Origin: GCA-2687025 sp964473525
Lineage (GTDB): Bacteria; Poribacteria; WGA-4E; GCA-2687025
Length of the DNA stretch: 64,000 bases
Reading direction: 5' to 3'
Assembly (NCBI GenBank): GCA_964473525.1
Contig: CAYYPK010000011.1
Location: 122,694 to 186,693 of the forward strand
The notes under the pieces are model-generated. The model did no database searches. It saw only the letters and a list, made by a program, of their open reading frames with translations, and was not told the origin of the DNA. Every line of letters begins with the position of its first letter. Position 1 is the first letter of the stretch. The translations under genes were made by a program, and so were the position numbers. Of this stretch, positions 34,456-43,645 are shown one piece after another.

Positions 34456-35751
34456 ATGCGTTCATTCGAATCCATCACACAAGGCTTGCGCTCGATCTTC
34501 GAGAACAAGCTGCGTTCGTCCCTGACCCTCCTCGGCATCATGATCGGCATTGCCGCCGTGCTGGCGATGGTGTCGATTAGCGATGGCGCGCGGGCGATCA
34601 TCCTTGAAGACATCGAGCGGTTCGGCGGCAGCAGCCAGTTCATGATGTTCCGCACGAGCATGATCCAGAAGAACGGCCGCTGGGTCCGCAACAGCAGCCC
34701 CGAGTACTTTGTGTACGACGACGTCCTCGCCATCGAGCGTGAGTGCCCGAGCGTAGAGATCGTCATCCCACGCATCCCGCAGTGGTGGGGCACGCGAATC
34801 ACCACCGGTGAGGGATCCTCGGCGCGCGAGACGAGGGCAGGTTACCAGGGCGTCACGCCCGCCATGATGGAGGGCATGGCGTGGTACCCGGAAGTCGGCC
34901 GGTTTGTCGAGGAGTCCGACAAGGTCGATTGGAACCGCGCCGCCATCCTGGGTCAGACGGTCGTGAACGAGCTGTTCGGCGAGGAGGATCCGCTGGGGCA
35001 CGAGATCCGTGTAAACGAGGAGCGATTCCTCGTGGTGGGCACGATGCAGCACCGTGGCAAGAGCATTCAGTACGGCTGGGATCTCGACAACACGGTCATG
35101 ATGCCGCTCTGGACCGCACAGCAGCGGTTCAACGGCACCGACGAGATCCGCATGCTCGCCGTGCAAGCGCACAGCACCGACAAGCTGCTGGACGCCATGG
35201 GCGAGGTCGACGCGCTGATGGACCGTCGGCACAACGGGGACGAGTTCTACCGTACGTGGGCGCCCGGCACGTCCAATCTGGAGTTCGTCGAGAAGCTCCG
35301 GCTCACGCTGACCTGGGTTCTGGGCATCATCGCCGGATTCTCGCTGTTCATCGGCGGCGTCGGCATCATGAACATCATGCTGGTGTCCGTCACCGAGCGG
35401 ACCCGCGAAATCGGGCTGCGCAAGGCTCTTGGCGGGCGCCGCACCGACATCCTGCTGCAGTTCCTCATCGAGGCTGCCGCGTTGTGCGTCACTGGCGGCC
35501 TGCTGGGTCTCGTGTTGGGCATAGGCTTTGGGTGGAGCGTCGCCGAGGTCATCTCTACCCCGCAGGTCGGCGGCTTCATCGGCCCGTTGATGGGGCTCCG
35601 CGGCGACTGGGTAGCGTGGCCGTTCTCCGTGTCCGTCCCCTGGATCATCGTCTCGATGCTTGTCTCGGTCGCCATCGGAGTGTTCTTCGGCCTCTACCCG
35701 GCGTGGAAGGCGGCGCGACTGACGCCCGTCGACGCGTTGCGCCACCAATAG
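34456..35751 (+). CDS. MacB-like ABC transporter permease (FtsX family), first copy
   Basis: A 431-residue membrane protein starting MRSFESITQGLRSIFENKLRSSLTLL (shown in part). One N-terminal helix is followed by a periplasmic MacB core domain of about 240 residues and three C-terminal helices. The FtsX signature NIMLVSVTERTREIGLRKAL is present. Unlike E. coli MacB, no ATPase domain is fused. It lies 78 nt after the MacA-like gene and 25 nt before a second permease, so the two probably form a heterodimer. Confidence 0.94.
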   Translation: MRSFESITQGLRSIFENKLRSSLTLLGIMIGIAAVLAMVSISDGARAIILEDIERFGGSSQFMMFRTSMIQKNGRWVRNSSPEYFVYDDVLAIERECPSVEIVIPRIPQWWGTRITTGEGSSARETRAGYQGVTPAMMEGMAWYPEVGRFVEESDKVDWNRAAILGQTVVNELFGEEDPLGHEIRVNEERFLVVGTMQHRGKSIQYGWDLDNTVMMPLWTAQQRFNGTDEIRMLAVQAHSTDKLLDAMGEVDALMDRRHNGDEFYRTWAPGTSNLEFVEKLRLTLTWVLGIIAGFSLFIGGVGIMNIMLVSVTERTREIGLRKALGGRRTDILLQFLIEAAALCVTGGLLGLVLGIGFGWSVAEVISTPQVGGFIGPLMGLRGDWVAWPFSVSVPWIIVSMLVSVAIGVFFGLYPAWKAARLTPVDALRHQ

Positions 35752-35776
35752 CCAGCCGACAGCAGGAGGCGCGCGG

Positions 35777-37210
35777 TTGAAGGAGTACCTCACCACGCTC
35801 ACCCCTCAGACGCTCCTCCAGGGTGGGATGTACGGGCTGTGTGGCCTCCTCGCCATCACCGTCCCGGCGATTCTGCTGTACGTGGTGTTCACGCGTTCCG
35901 GGCGTGAGGCCCTGCGCATGGGCGTCACGAACCTGGGCCGCAACCCGTTGCGCACGATGCTGACGGGATTCGGCATCGTCATCGGCGTTGGGGCCGTCGT
36001 CGCCGTCATCTCCATGGGAGATGGCGCCCAGGACATGGTGTCGGACGAGGTCGCGCAGAACGGCGGCCTCAGCCTCATAGAGGTGTACAAGGACGACTGG
36101 GCGCGGCAGGGCGGAAGCACCCTCACGTCGCGCACCCGTAGCGGGTGGGGACGTTGGCGCCGCAACAAAGCGAAGCCACTGAACTACGCGGACTACGAGA
36201 ATCTCAACATGATGCTAGCTTCGGCGGACGAGTTGAGCGCCGAGGACGAATTCAGCGGCGGCATCATCTTCCGCTACGGCGGGGTCGAGAAGGATGGCTC
36301 GCTGAATGGCGCGACACCTGGATACCCGACGGTCTACAACTGGAATCTGCGCGACGGCCGGTTCTTCACGGCTAGCGACTTGGACTCGTCCGCCAAGGTG
36401 GCCGTCCTCGGGTCACAGATCAAGCAGGATCTGTTTGGCGAGATCAGTCCATTAGGCGCGGAGGTCGTCGTTGTGCGCCGGCACGAGGGTTGGGAAGGCA
36501 ACCCGCCTCGGTCGGAGTCGATCCGGCTGACCGTCGTGGGCGTCATGGAGGAGAAGGGCGCCTCAGCGTCGACGCAGGGATGGGACGACCGCGTCTTCAT
36601 GCCCCTCACGGCGTTCCACAAGCGCATCAAGGGCGACACCGACCTGGCGCGCGTGCGCGTGCAGGCGACGTCTGTCGAAGCGGTCCCAACAACGATCGAG
36701 GAGATAAGGCGCGTCCTGTCGCGACGGCACGAGGACAGCTCGGCGTTCGAGTATTGGACCGCTACCGAGGAGATCGCGACGGCAGCGCGTCTGGGAATGA
36801 TGCTGAAGCTGCTGATGGGTGTGGTCGCGGGCATCGCGCTCGTGGTCGCGGGCATCGGGATCATGAACATCATGCTCGTGTCCGTCACCGAGAGGACGCA
36901 GGAGATCGGCCTGCGCAAGGCGTTGGGCGCGAAGCGGCGTGATGTCCTGTTCCAGTTCCTGATCGAGACGTCCGTGCTCAGCCTGTCGGGTGGGTTGATC
37001 GGCACTGGCTTCGGCGCGCTGCTCGGGCGTGGGTCGGCGGAGCTTCTACAGCGTTTCGTGCTGTCCGGCGCGTCGTGGCCGTCGAGCGTGTCGCTTGTCG
37101 GGGCAGGCGTCGCGGTGGGCGTTGCGTTTGTCGTCGGCGTCATCTCGGGGGTGTATCCGGCGAGCCGTGCAGCTAAACTGACACCAGTTGAGGCGTTGCG
37201 GACAAACTAG
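35777..37210 (+). CDS. MacB-like ABC transporter permease (FtsX family), second copy
   Basis: A 477-residue permease read from a TTG at 35777, with AGGAGG 7 nt upstream. An extra N-terminal hydrophobic segment (LLAITVPAILLYVVF) precedes the usual first helix (NLGRNPLRTMLTGFGIVIGVGAVV). The periplasmic domain is followed by NIMLVSVTERTQEIGLRKAL and three helices. It is a diverged paralogue of the preceding permease. Its extra helix and non-ATG start distinguish it. No ATPase gene follows; PPK2 comes next, 37 nt downstream. Confidence 0.94.
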   Translation: MKEYLTTLTPQTLLQGGMYGLCGLLAITVPAILLYVVFTRSGREALRMGVTNLGRNPLRTMLTGFGIVIGVGAVVAVISMGDGAQDMVSDEVAQNGGLSLIEVYKDDWARQGGSTLTSRTRSGWGRWRRNKAKPLNYADYENLNMMLASADELSAEDEFSGGIIFRYGGVEKDGSLNGATPGYPTVYNWNLRDGRFFTASDLDSSAKVAVLGSQIKQDLFGEISPLGAEVVVVRRHEGWEGNPPRSESIRLTVVGVMEEKGASASTQGWDDRVFMPLTAFHKRIKGDTDLARVRVQATSVEAVPTTIEEIRRVLSRRHEDSSAFEYWTATEEIATAARLGMMLKLLMGVVAGIALVVAGIGIMNIMLVSVTERTQEIGLRKALGAKRRDVLFQFLIETSVLSLSGGLIGTGFGALLGRGSAELLQRFVLSGASWPSSVSLVGAGVAVGVAFVVGVISGVYPASRAAKLTPVEALRTN

Positions 37211-37247
37211 CGCCAGTGACCTCCTCCGTCGCGGATAGGGCCCCAGT

Positions 37248-38108
37248 ATGCTGGTTGAACAGTTCCTCGTCCATCCCAAGAAGTTCAAGCTGAGCAAGTG
37301 CGACCCCGACTTCACCGGCGACCTGAAGCGCAAGGAGGCGCGGAAGAAGCTCGCGGAAGACATCGAGCGGATGCGGGATCTGCAAGACAGGTTCTACGCC
37401 GAGAGCACGCACGCTCTACTCCTGGTACTTCAGGCGCGCGACGCCGCTGGCAAGGACAGCACCATCAAGCACGTCCTGTCCGGCCTGAACCCGTCCGGCT
37501 GTGACGTGTACTCGTACAAGTCACCGAGTTCGGAGGAACTGGACCACGGTTACTTGTGGCGCCACATGCTCGACCTCCCACGACGCGGGCACATCGGCAT
37601 CTTCAACCGCTCGTACTACGAGGAGGTTACCGCTGTTCGGGTGCATCCCGAATTCCTGGCGGGACAACGCACGCCGCCTGAACTCGTGACCAAGCACATC
37701 TGGGACGAGCGGTACGAGGACATCAACGCCTTCGAGCGGTACCTGACGAGGAACGGCACGAAGGTGGTGAAGTTCTTCCTCAATGTCTCCCGAGACGAGC
37801 AGAAGGCGCGGTTCATGGAGCGCATCGAGAATCCAGCGAAGCACTGGAAGTTCTCTGGCTCCGACATGATGGTGCGCGGTCTTTGGGACGAGTATGACGA
37901 GGCGTTCGAGGAGGCCCTGCGCGAGACGAGCACGCCGCACGCGCCGTGGTACGTGGTGCCGGCTGACCACAAGTGGTTCACCCGTCTGGCGGTCGCCGAC
38001 ATCATCGTGAGCGCGCTCGAGTCGATAGACCCACGGTACCCGGACGTCACGGAGGGCCAGCGCGAGGGCATCGGCGAGGCGCGCGAGATCCTGACAGCCG
38101 GCGACTAG
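37248..38108 (+). CDS. ppk2: Polyphosphate kinase 2 (PPK2) family protein
   Basis: A 286-residue cytoplasmic kinase that uses polyphosphate to phosphorylate nucleotides. Walker A is ARDAAGKDSTIKHVLSGLNP, followed by YLWRHMLDLPRRGHIGIFNRSYYEE, the Walker B/lid-containing core, and KHWKFSGSD, all standard PPK2 motifs. The size fits single-domain PPK2 enzymes; class I and III members differ in mono- versus diphosphate acceptors and I cannot separate them here. The gene follows the permease by 37 nt and converges with the GT9 gene with a 17-nt gap. Confidence 0.94.
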   Translation: MLVEQFLVHPKKFKLSKCDPDFTGDLKRKEARKKLAEDIERMRDLQDRFYAESTHALLLVLQARDAAGKDSTIKHVLSGLNPSGCDVYSYKSPSSEELDHGYLWRHMLDLPRRGHIGIFNRSYYEEVTAVRVHPEFLAGQRTPPELVTKHIWDERYEDINAFERYLTRNGTKVVKFFLNVSRDEQKARFMERIENPAKHWKFSGSDMMVRGLWDEYDEAFEEALRETSTPHAPWYVVPADHKWFTRLAVADIIVSALESIDPRYPDVTEGQREGIGEAREILTAGD

Positions 38109-38125
38109 GCAGTCTCCTCCGCCCG

Positions 38126-39559
38126 TTACTGCGGCATGCCCGCGCGGCGCAGGGCGCCTTCGAGCCAGTCGAGGTTGCTCAGCTGCCGCGCGGCGTCCTC
38201 CGCGCCTTCGGCGAATCGGTTCTCCAAGAAGAACATGATGAACAGCGCCATCAGGGGATGGTTCTGTTGGGTCAGCGACACTTCCAGGCGGCGCATGTCC
38301 AGGTCTCGCCCGGCTGCGAGGGCCTCCCGGCCGTCGGCGATAGTGTCGAGCAGCGCTTGGTCGAACACCGTACGCACGTCATCACCGACCGTGACGTCCG
38401 GCGCCAGCGCGCGTAGGTGCCCGCTCCCGACGACCCAGCGTTCACGCCAGCCCAGGGTCTGCGCATCCGGCCCCGCCGGCATCGGGAATTGGTACCCGCA
38501 GAGACGGGTGGCGCTCAGGTAGTCTGCCCGCGTTCCCAGCACCGCGCCCACCACTCTCTCAACCGATGGCGCGGAGGCGTCGTCCTCGCACACGGCGCGA
38601 TTGCCTTCGCGGTAGCCCAACGTCATCCACGGCGACGGGCTGCCAAGGAACACCGTCACGTTGGGGGTGCCGAGGGCGGACGCGAAGTGCTGCGTAAACG
38701 TGTCGTTGCTCAGCAGGCTGAGCCCGCCCTGGATCACGGCGCCCAGCTGGTGGAAGTTCGTGGCGCCGACGAGGTTCACCACGGGGACTTTCGCCTGCGT
38801 GAGCGCGCGGTACACACGCAGGCTGATGATCCTGTCCGCGCGCCCGCCGGTCAGGACGATGCCGGCGCCCGTTTGGCCCGAAATGGCAATGGCGGCCTCG
38901 GCGAACCTGTCCTCCGGCCAACGCTTCTGCTCCTCGAACGCCCCGGCCTGCACCACAAAGTAGGGCGCGCTGCGCAGGTCGGCGAGGGCGGTCTGGAGCC
39001 ACTCGCGCGCGGGGCGCAGGAAGAATTCCGTGCGGATGTCGGTGCGCGTCGCCTCGCCGATGTTGATGAACGCGTCTACCCAGTGCGTGATGCCATACCG
39101 CACGTCGGTGCCACTCGCCAGGTAATACTGCGACCACCGGTCGGCTACGCGGCGCTCACCGTCGGCGGCGGCGTATGGCCCGGCGCGCTCGGGGGCCTCG
39201 ATGGCTCCTGCGAGCATCGCCGCGGCAGCGTTGAATTGCAGGTTCACCACTCGATCCGCGCGCTCTGGAAGCGCCGCGAACAGCGCCGGGAACTGCTCCC
39301 TCGCCTCCTGAGTCGGGAAACGCAGGGCATCGTCGTCCTCTCGCCACACGGTCCGCTGCTTGTATTCCGCGATGTAGTCCATGGGGATGACGATCAGGCG
39401 GTTCACGTACGGCTGACCGTGCAGAAAAGGGGCGCAGTCCTCCGCCACGATCCACGTCACGTGTGTCGGTTCCTCGGCCTTCCAGGCGCGCACGAGAGCG
39501 CTGGCCATGGCGAGGTCGCCGAGGCGGTACAGGCGGACCAGCACGAACTCACGGGACAA
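38126..39559 (-). CDS. Glycosyltransferase family 9 (heptosyltransferase-like) protein
   Basis: 477 residues read from a TTG (39559). It opens FVLVRLYRLGDLAMASALVRAWK, the GT9 N-terminal Rossmann start, and contains FVVQAGAFEEQKRWPEDRFAEA, IVLTGGRADR and LLSNDTFTQHFASALGTPNVTVFLG, the nucleotide-sugar-binding half. A C-terminal helical region of about 100 residues beyond the usual GT9 length has no recognised domain. The role is probably addition of heptose or a similar sugar to lipopolysaccharide core. It is the last gene of a three-gene minus-strand operon with TPR and YidD-like genes, 17 nt after the TPR gene. Confidence 0.88.
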   Translation of the reverse strand: MSREFVLVRLYRLGDLAMASALVRAWKAEEPTHVTWIVAEDCAPFLHGQPYVNRLIVIPMDYIAEYKQRTVWREDDDALRFPTQEAREQFPALFAALPERADRVVNLQFNAAAAMLAGAIEAPERAGPYAAADGERRVADRWSQYYLASGTDVRYGITHWVDAFINIGEATRTDIRTEFFLRPAREWLQTALADLRSAPYFVVQAGAFEEQKRWPEDRFAEAAIAISGQTGAGIVLTGGRADRIISLRVYRALTQAKVPVVNLVGATNFHQLGAVIQGGLSLLSNDTFTQHFASALGTPNVTVFLGSPSPWMTLGYREGNRAVCEDDASAPSVERVVGAVLGTRADYLSATRLCGYQFPMPAGPDAQTLGWRERWVVGSGHLRALAPDVTVGDDVRTVFDQALLDTIADGREALAAGRDLDMRRLEVSLTQQNHPLMALFIMFFLENRFAEGAEDAARQLSNLDWLEGALRRAGMPQ

Positions 39560-39576
39560 TGTGACAGACCTCTGGG

Positions 39577-40419
39577 TCAGAACTCATAGCGCGCTAAGTG
39601 AGTCACGAAGCCGTCGCGGACACGCTCATTCCGGGCCAAGGCGAAACTCTCCGCGTTCTGCCTTCCACCCCAGTAGAATCGTCCGCCCCCGGCGTATATG
39701 AACAGGGCGTCAACCCATCGACCGTCTCGAACGGCGCGGCCGAGCAGGTAGAAGAAGCTCGCGTTGATGCCAAGCGACACCATGCCGGAACCCACGCGGC
39801 CCGCGTACATCTGGCCGGCGCCCGGGACCACCGTGGACAGCCATTTTGCCGCACCCGGCGAGCGCGTGGGAAGGGCGTCGGCGTTGCGGAGCGCATTGGT
39901 CAGCAGAGACGTTCGCTCCGACTCCGCGGAGGCCGGGAACAGAAGGAGCAGGCGGCGAAGCTCGGCCGACGCGTCCGACCACTTGTGCCGCCGGATCGCG
40001 CACCAGGCGCGTCCATACTGAGCGGCCGACGCGACGTCGGCCGAGCGGACCAACCTGACGGTGTCGCCCCACTGGCTGCTCGCCGTCACGAAGTCGCCGA
40101 GGCGGTAGCTGGCGAGGCCCGCCAGGAAGCGGGCGCGTTCACCGAGTTCGCCATCGACTCGGAGCACCAGTTCGAAGTCTCCCGCGGCGTCGAGGTAGCG
40201 TCCCAGCGCGAGTGCGGACTGCCCGGCGCGGAGCCGCGCGACATCCTCCTGCGGGAACTGTACCAGGTGGCGCCGGAACAACGCCTCGGCGTGCGCGTAG
40301 TCGCCCGCCCTGTACATCGCCTCGGCATCCGCCAGGTCTGCCCCCACGGACAGCGAAGCGCGGGTCAGGAACGCCAGACCCACAAGCAGCGCCGCCGCCG
40401 TGGGCGTGTTCGGACCCAT
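39577..40419 (-). CDS. Exported TPR protein with C-terminal small-membrane module
   Basis: 280 residues from the ATG at 40419; the longer open frame overlaps the YidD-like gene and is arginine-rich noise. A signal-like leader (TAAALLVGLAFLTRASLSVGA) is followed by TPR-like helical repeats (DAEAMYRAGDYAHAEALFRRHL, RLRAGQSALALGRYLDAAGDFE). Residues about 205-280 have TVVPGAGQMYAGRVGSGMV and hairpin helices ending FYWGGRQNA. The same module ends the adjacent YidD-like protein. It may be an outer-membrane-assembly or envelope scaffold; this is inference. Confidence 0.85.
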   Translation of the reverse strand: MGPNTPTAAALLVGLAFLTRASLSVGADLADAEAMYRAGDYAHAEALFRRHLVQFPQEDVARLRAGQSALALGRYLDAAGDFELVLRVDGELGERARFLAGLASYRLGDFVTASSQWGDTVRLVRSADVASAAQYGRAWCAIRRHKWSDASAELRRLLLLFPASAESERTSLLTNALRNADALPTRSPGAAKWLSTVVPGAGQMYAGRVGSGMVSLGINASFFYLLGRAVRDGRWVDALFIYAGGGRFYWGGRQNAESFALARNERVRDGFVTHLARYEF

Positions 40420-40430
40420 CCTGGGACGAC

Positions 40431-41165
40431 TCAATGGGCCGGCCCGCTGGCGACGGCGCGCGCGCCGCCATACACGGAGCCGACGTAGAAGAACGCGCCG
40501 AGGCCGCCGAGAGCGACCGCTGGCCCCGGCTGGTCCCGCGCGGCGTAATGCGACGCCCCCCAAGCGAGGAACGCCACGGAGCCAAGGGCGTACAGCGCGT
40601 CACCGCGGTCTCCCGCCAGCCACTGACCCAGGCCCGGGACAAGCGAGGCTGCGCCGCCGGCCAGTGACAGAGTTGGACGTCCCGGAGCGGGCAAGGGATC
40701 CAGGCTGCGCCCGTCCTCGTACGGATAGCGGCCGTGCGCTCCTTGATGGCACCGCAGGATGCGATCCGCAGCCATCGGCCATCCCGCCAGACCCCGCGCG
40801 CGGAGAGCGCGCGCCGCATACGTCGAGCACGAGGGAGCGAACACGCAGCGATCTCCGTCCTGAGGAGAGATGAGCGTCTGATGCAGCCACACGGGGGCGG
40901 ACAGCAACGAAATGCCAGAGTCGACCGAGCCATTCGCGCGATCTGGCGGGACGGCGGGTTGAGGGGCAGCCACGATGAGGGGCTCAGCCAGCACACGAGC
41001 GAGAATGTCGGCAGCGGCGGCACAGCTTCCAGGGGCCTGGGCAGCGCCGTCGTCGATCGCGAGACACGGCGCCGCGTACGCGAGCATCGCCGCCGCGAGC
41101 GCGAAACTCACGGCACGCCGTGGTCTAGCCGTTGTCCGTGCGCCGGTGCGATGTGAGGCGTGCAT
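40431..41165 (-). CDS. YidD-like protein fused to a signal sequence and C-terminal two-helix module
   Basis: A 244-residue protein. Residues about 90-155 are a YidD domain (LISPQDGDRCVFAPSCSTYA, then RCHQGAHG and DPLPAP), the small factor that helps YidC insert membrane proteins. Normal YidD is about 70-90 residues. Here it has an N-terminal hydrophobic leader and about 50 extra residues before the domain. After it comes the module SLVPGLGQWLAGDRGDALY...FFYVGSVYGGA (parts shown), shared with the next gene. It is first in the operon, with a -35/-10 pair just upstream. If the leader is real, the domain may be periplasmic, unlike classical YidD. Confidence 0.88.
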   Translation of the reverse strand: MHASHRTGARTTARPRRAVSFALAAAMLAYAAPCLAIDDGAAQAPGSCAAAADILARVLAEPLIVAAPQPAVPPDRANGSVDSGISLLSAPVWLHQTLISPQDGDRCVFAPSCSTYAARALRARGLAGWPMAADRILRCHQGAHGRYPYEDGRSLDPLPAPGRPTLSLAGGAASLVPGLGQWLAGDRGDALYALGSVAFLAWGASHYAARDQPGPAVALGGLGAFFYVGSVYGGARAVASGPAH

Positions 41166-41188
41166 GCTGCGCTCTCTGGGTGTGTCGG

Positions 41189-41217
41189 AGCATACAGAGC
41201 CCGCGCGACATCGGCAA
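41189..41217 (-). promoter_or_regulatory. Promoter candidate for the YidD-TPR-GT9 operon
   Basis: On the minus strand TTGCCG (41212-41217) and TATGCT (41189-41194) are separated by 17 nt. The -10 ends 23 nt before the ATG at 41165, giving a short leader. Confidence 0.45.
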
Positions 41218-41306
41218 CTTCCGCCCCAGAGGACGGCGTGCTAACTTCTCTCTCGCGCCGCAAGCCGACACTGGTATCGCGACGACCGACTTCCGGGAGA
41301 TGACGA

Positions 41307-42287
41307 ATGTATCGAGCGGCTATCGTAGGTTGCACGGGCATCGGTCGCCAGCACGCGGCAGGGCTGGCCGGCCTCACCAATGTCGAACTGGTCGCCGCGT
41401 GCGACCTGAACGCCGACGCAGCCGAGTCGTTTCGCGAGGACATGTCGGACTTCTGGGACGACATCGAGGTGTACGCTAGCCATCGCGCGATGTTGGCGGA
41501 GCAAGCCCTGGATGTCGTTACCGTCGCTACGGGCGACAACGCGCACGCGGCGATCGTCGTCGACGCGGCGCGCGCAGGCGTCCGCGGCATCTTCTGCGAG
41601 AAGCCGCTGGCGACGTCGATCAGCGACGCCGACCGCATGATGGGGGCGACGCAGCACGCCGGGACGATCCTCTCCGTCGATCACACACGCCGGTGGCAAC
41701 CCCTGTGGAAGCGCGCGCACGAGCGCGTCATGCAGGACCGGGCCATCGGCGCGGTGCGGGCGGTCATCGGCGCCCTGAACGGCCCGCGGGCAATGCTGTT
41801 CCGAAACGGCACGCATCTCATCGACGCCCTTTGCTGGTTCGCGGGGGGCTCGCCAGACTGGGTGTTCGCGCATCTCGAGGACGGCTACGAGTCGTACGGC
41901 GAGTACGCGGGCGACGGAGGCCACGTGCCCGCCACGGAACCGGCCGCGAGCGGGTACGTCCACTTCGACAACGGCGTGCGCGGGTTCTACACGGCGGGAT
42001 CCAAGGCCACGGCATCGCAGTTCAGCCTGGACGTTGTCGGCGAGACGGGCCGCCTCATCATCGACGATCGCGGCGCGACGCTCGTCCGGGATGGCGAGGA
42101 AGAAGCCATCGACGCCCCTGAGTGGGCGGTGACGGGGATCCCCGCAGGCGCCCAAGAAATCGTCCGACTGCTGGACGGCGAGTGCGAGCCGTCCTCGCCT
42201 GGCGAGGACGCGCACAAGGTGGTCGAGATCACGATGGGTTTCCTCGCGTCGCAGCAACGTGGCAACGTGCGTGTCGAGCTGCGCTAG
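41307..42287 (+). CDS. Gfo/Idh/MocA family NAD(P)-dependent oxidoreductase
   Basis: A 326-residue protein. The N-terminal Rossmann fold begins YRAAIVGCTGIGRQHAAG and has CDLNADAAESF at the end of strand 2. GIFCEKPLATSISDADRM is the family EKP motif near residue 100, carrying the catalytic lysine. The C-terminal alpha/beta domain has a His-containing FRNGTHLIDALCWFAGG. Such enzymes act on sugars, inositols and related polyols; substrate unknown. Its TAG shares CTAG (42284-42287) with the convergent ceramidase homologue. Confidence 0.93.
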   Translation: MYRAAIVGCTGIGRQHAAGLAGLTNVELVAACDLNADAAESFREDMSDFWDDIEVYASHRAMLAEQALDVVTVATGDNAHAAIVVDAARAGVRGIFCEKPLATSISDADRMMGATQHAGTILSVDHTRRWQPLWKRAHERVMQDRAIGAVRAVIGALNGPRAMLFRNGTHLIDALCWFAGGSPDWVFAHLEDGYESYGEYAGDGGHVPATEPAASGYVHFDNGVRGFYTAGSKATASQFSLDVVGETGRLIIDDRGATLVRDGEEEAIDAPEWAVTGIPAGAQEIVRLLDGECEPSSPGEDAHKVVEITMGFLASQQRGNVRVELR

Positions 42288-43603
42288 GACGCCTTGTCCC
42301 CGAAGGACCGCGTCAGGCGGATGCCCGCGTCGGCCATCATGTCCGCCGCCGTCGGGTCGACCTTGCTCCACATGGCGGTCGTGCATTCGTATCCACCGCG
42401 CGCGTAGTTCGCCGGAGGAGGCGCGTACCCGATCATACCGTTGGCCGCGCCGACGACGAACGTCCGCCGGAAGGGCGACGCCACCTTGATCCGCAGGCCT
42501 GTCTCCACGAACGCCTCCGCCGGGAGCCCGACGAACGCGGCGTCTCCCACGCGCAGGGCCTGCACCTCGGCCCGACTGAAGTCGCGCTCCCTCTTCCTGT
42601 CCGCGAGCTGAAGCACGGCGCGGGCGTATGTGGCGTCTTGCCCGTACCGCTGTGATCCCTTCGGGGCCGGCGCTTCGCGCCCGTCCACGGTCGCGTTCGC
42701 CCACGCGAGCAGGTCGTCCGGTATGTCCCGCAGGGGAGCCTCCAGCAGCTCGCGTGACGCGGCGAGGGGCAACTCGGAGTGGAAGCTCATCTGGTCACGC
42801 GCACCGCAGACGGCCGCCGCCAGCGCCTCGCCGATGGTGTCGGGATCGTCCACGTACTCGGGGTCGATCCAATGCGCGGTGTGGACGTTGCCGAACGCGC
42901 CGTTGAGGACCACGCAAGGAACGCCGTCGCGCCCCCTGACGGATCGCGCCAGAGCTCCGGGCCAACTCGCCGTGACGGTTCGCATGTCGTACGGGTGCAC
43001 CGGGTGGCAGGTCCAGTTGGCGACATAGCCCAGGACGGCGCCGCCAGCATCCCGCGCACAGAGCACGCCCAGCTCGGTATCGACGGGTCCTTCGCAGTAT
43101 AGGACGTCGGGGTTTGCGACTCCGGGCTGCGTGATGACCCCGCCGTCGCGCGTGACCCACCGCCTGTTGTGGCAGTAGCGCGCCTCGAACGCCGACGAGA
43201 TGCCGACCTCCGCGGGCTGCAGGCGTTCCGCCGTGTCCGCCGCCATGTCCGCGACCGCTTCCTTGAGCCATTCGAGGTACGCTCCATCGCGCCCGTAGGG
43301 CCCGATGGTCACGATCGCAGGGCCAGCGTGGTTGTGCGTCGCGGCGACCATCGTGTTGGCGGACGGCACGTGCGCGCGGGCCTCTATGCGGTCTCGCATG
43401 TCGACAACGTCGCTGCCACGGATAGACAGCAGGTCCAACGAGACGATGGCGATGCGCGAGCGCCCGTTGTCGACGATGGCGGCCCGGGCATACACCAGGT
43501 CGCGCACGGTCTCGGCAGGCCGGGCAACGTCGAGCCAGCCTGCGAGCTGCGTTCCCATGGGCGGCGTGACGTCGATCTCGCCGAAGGCCACGCGTAGGGA
43601 CAT
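42284..43603 (-). CDS. Neutral/alkaline non-lysosomal ceramidase-type hydrolase
   Basis: A 439-residue protein homologous to the N-terminal domain of neutral ceramidases. It begins VAFGEIDVTPPMGTQLAGWLD, has ATHNHAGPA (zinc-binding histidines) and later NWTCHPVHPYDM and NGAFGNVHTA, typical of this family. No signal peptide is visible, and the C-terminal Ig-like domain of classical ceramidases is absent, so whether it cleaves ceramide is uncertain; many bacterial members are of unknown substrate. It lies 42 nt after the PhyH-HEAT gene, probably in one transcript. Confidence 0.9.
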   Translation of the reverse strand: MSLRVAFGEIDVTPPMGTQLAGWLDVARPAETVRDLVYARAAIVDNGRSRIAIVSLDLLSIRGSDVVDMRDRIEARAHVPSANTMVAATHNHAGPAIVTIGPYGRDGAYLEWLKEAVADMAADTAERLQPAEVGISSAFEARYCHNRRWVTRDGGVITQPGVANPDVLYCEGPVDTELGVLCARDAGGAVLGYVANWTCHPVHPYDMRTVTASWPGALARSVRGRDGVPCVVLNGAFGNVHTAHWIDPEYVDDPDTIGEALAAAVCGARDQMSFHSELPLAASRELLEAPLRDIPDDLLAWANATVDGREAPAPKGSQRYGQDATYARAVLQLADRKRERDFSRAEVQALRVGDAAFVGLPAEAFVETGLRIKVASPFRRTFVVGAANGMIGYAPPPANYARGGYECTTAMWSKVDPTAADMMADAGIRLTRSFGDKAS

Positions 43604-43645
43604 GGTCCACTCCTCATTGGTCGCGTGCGACGCACGGCGTAGGGC

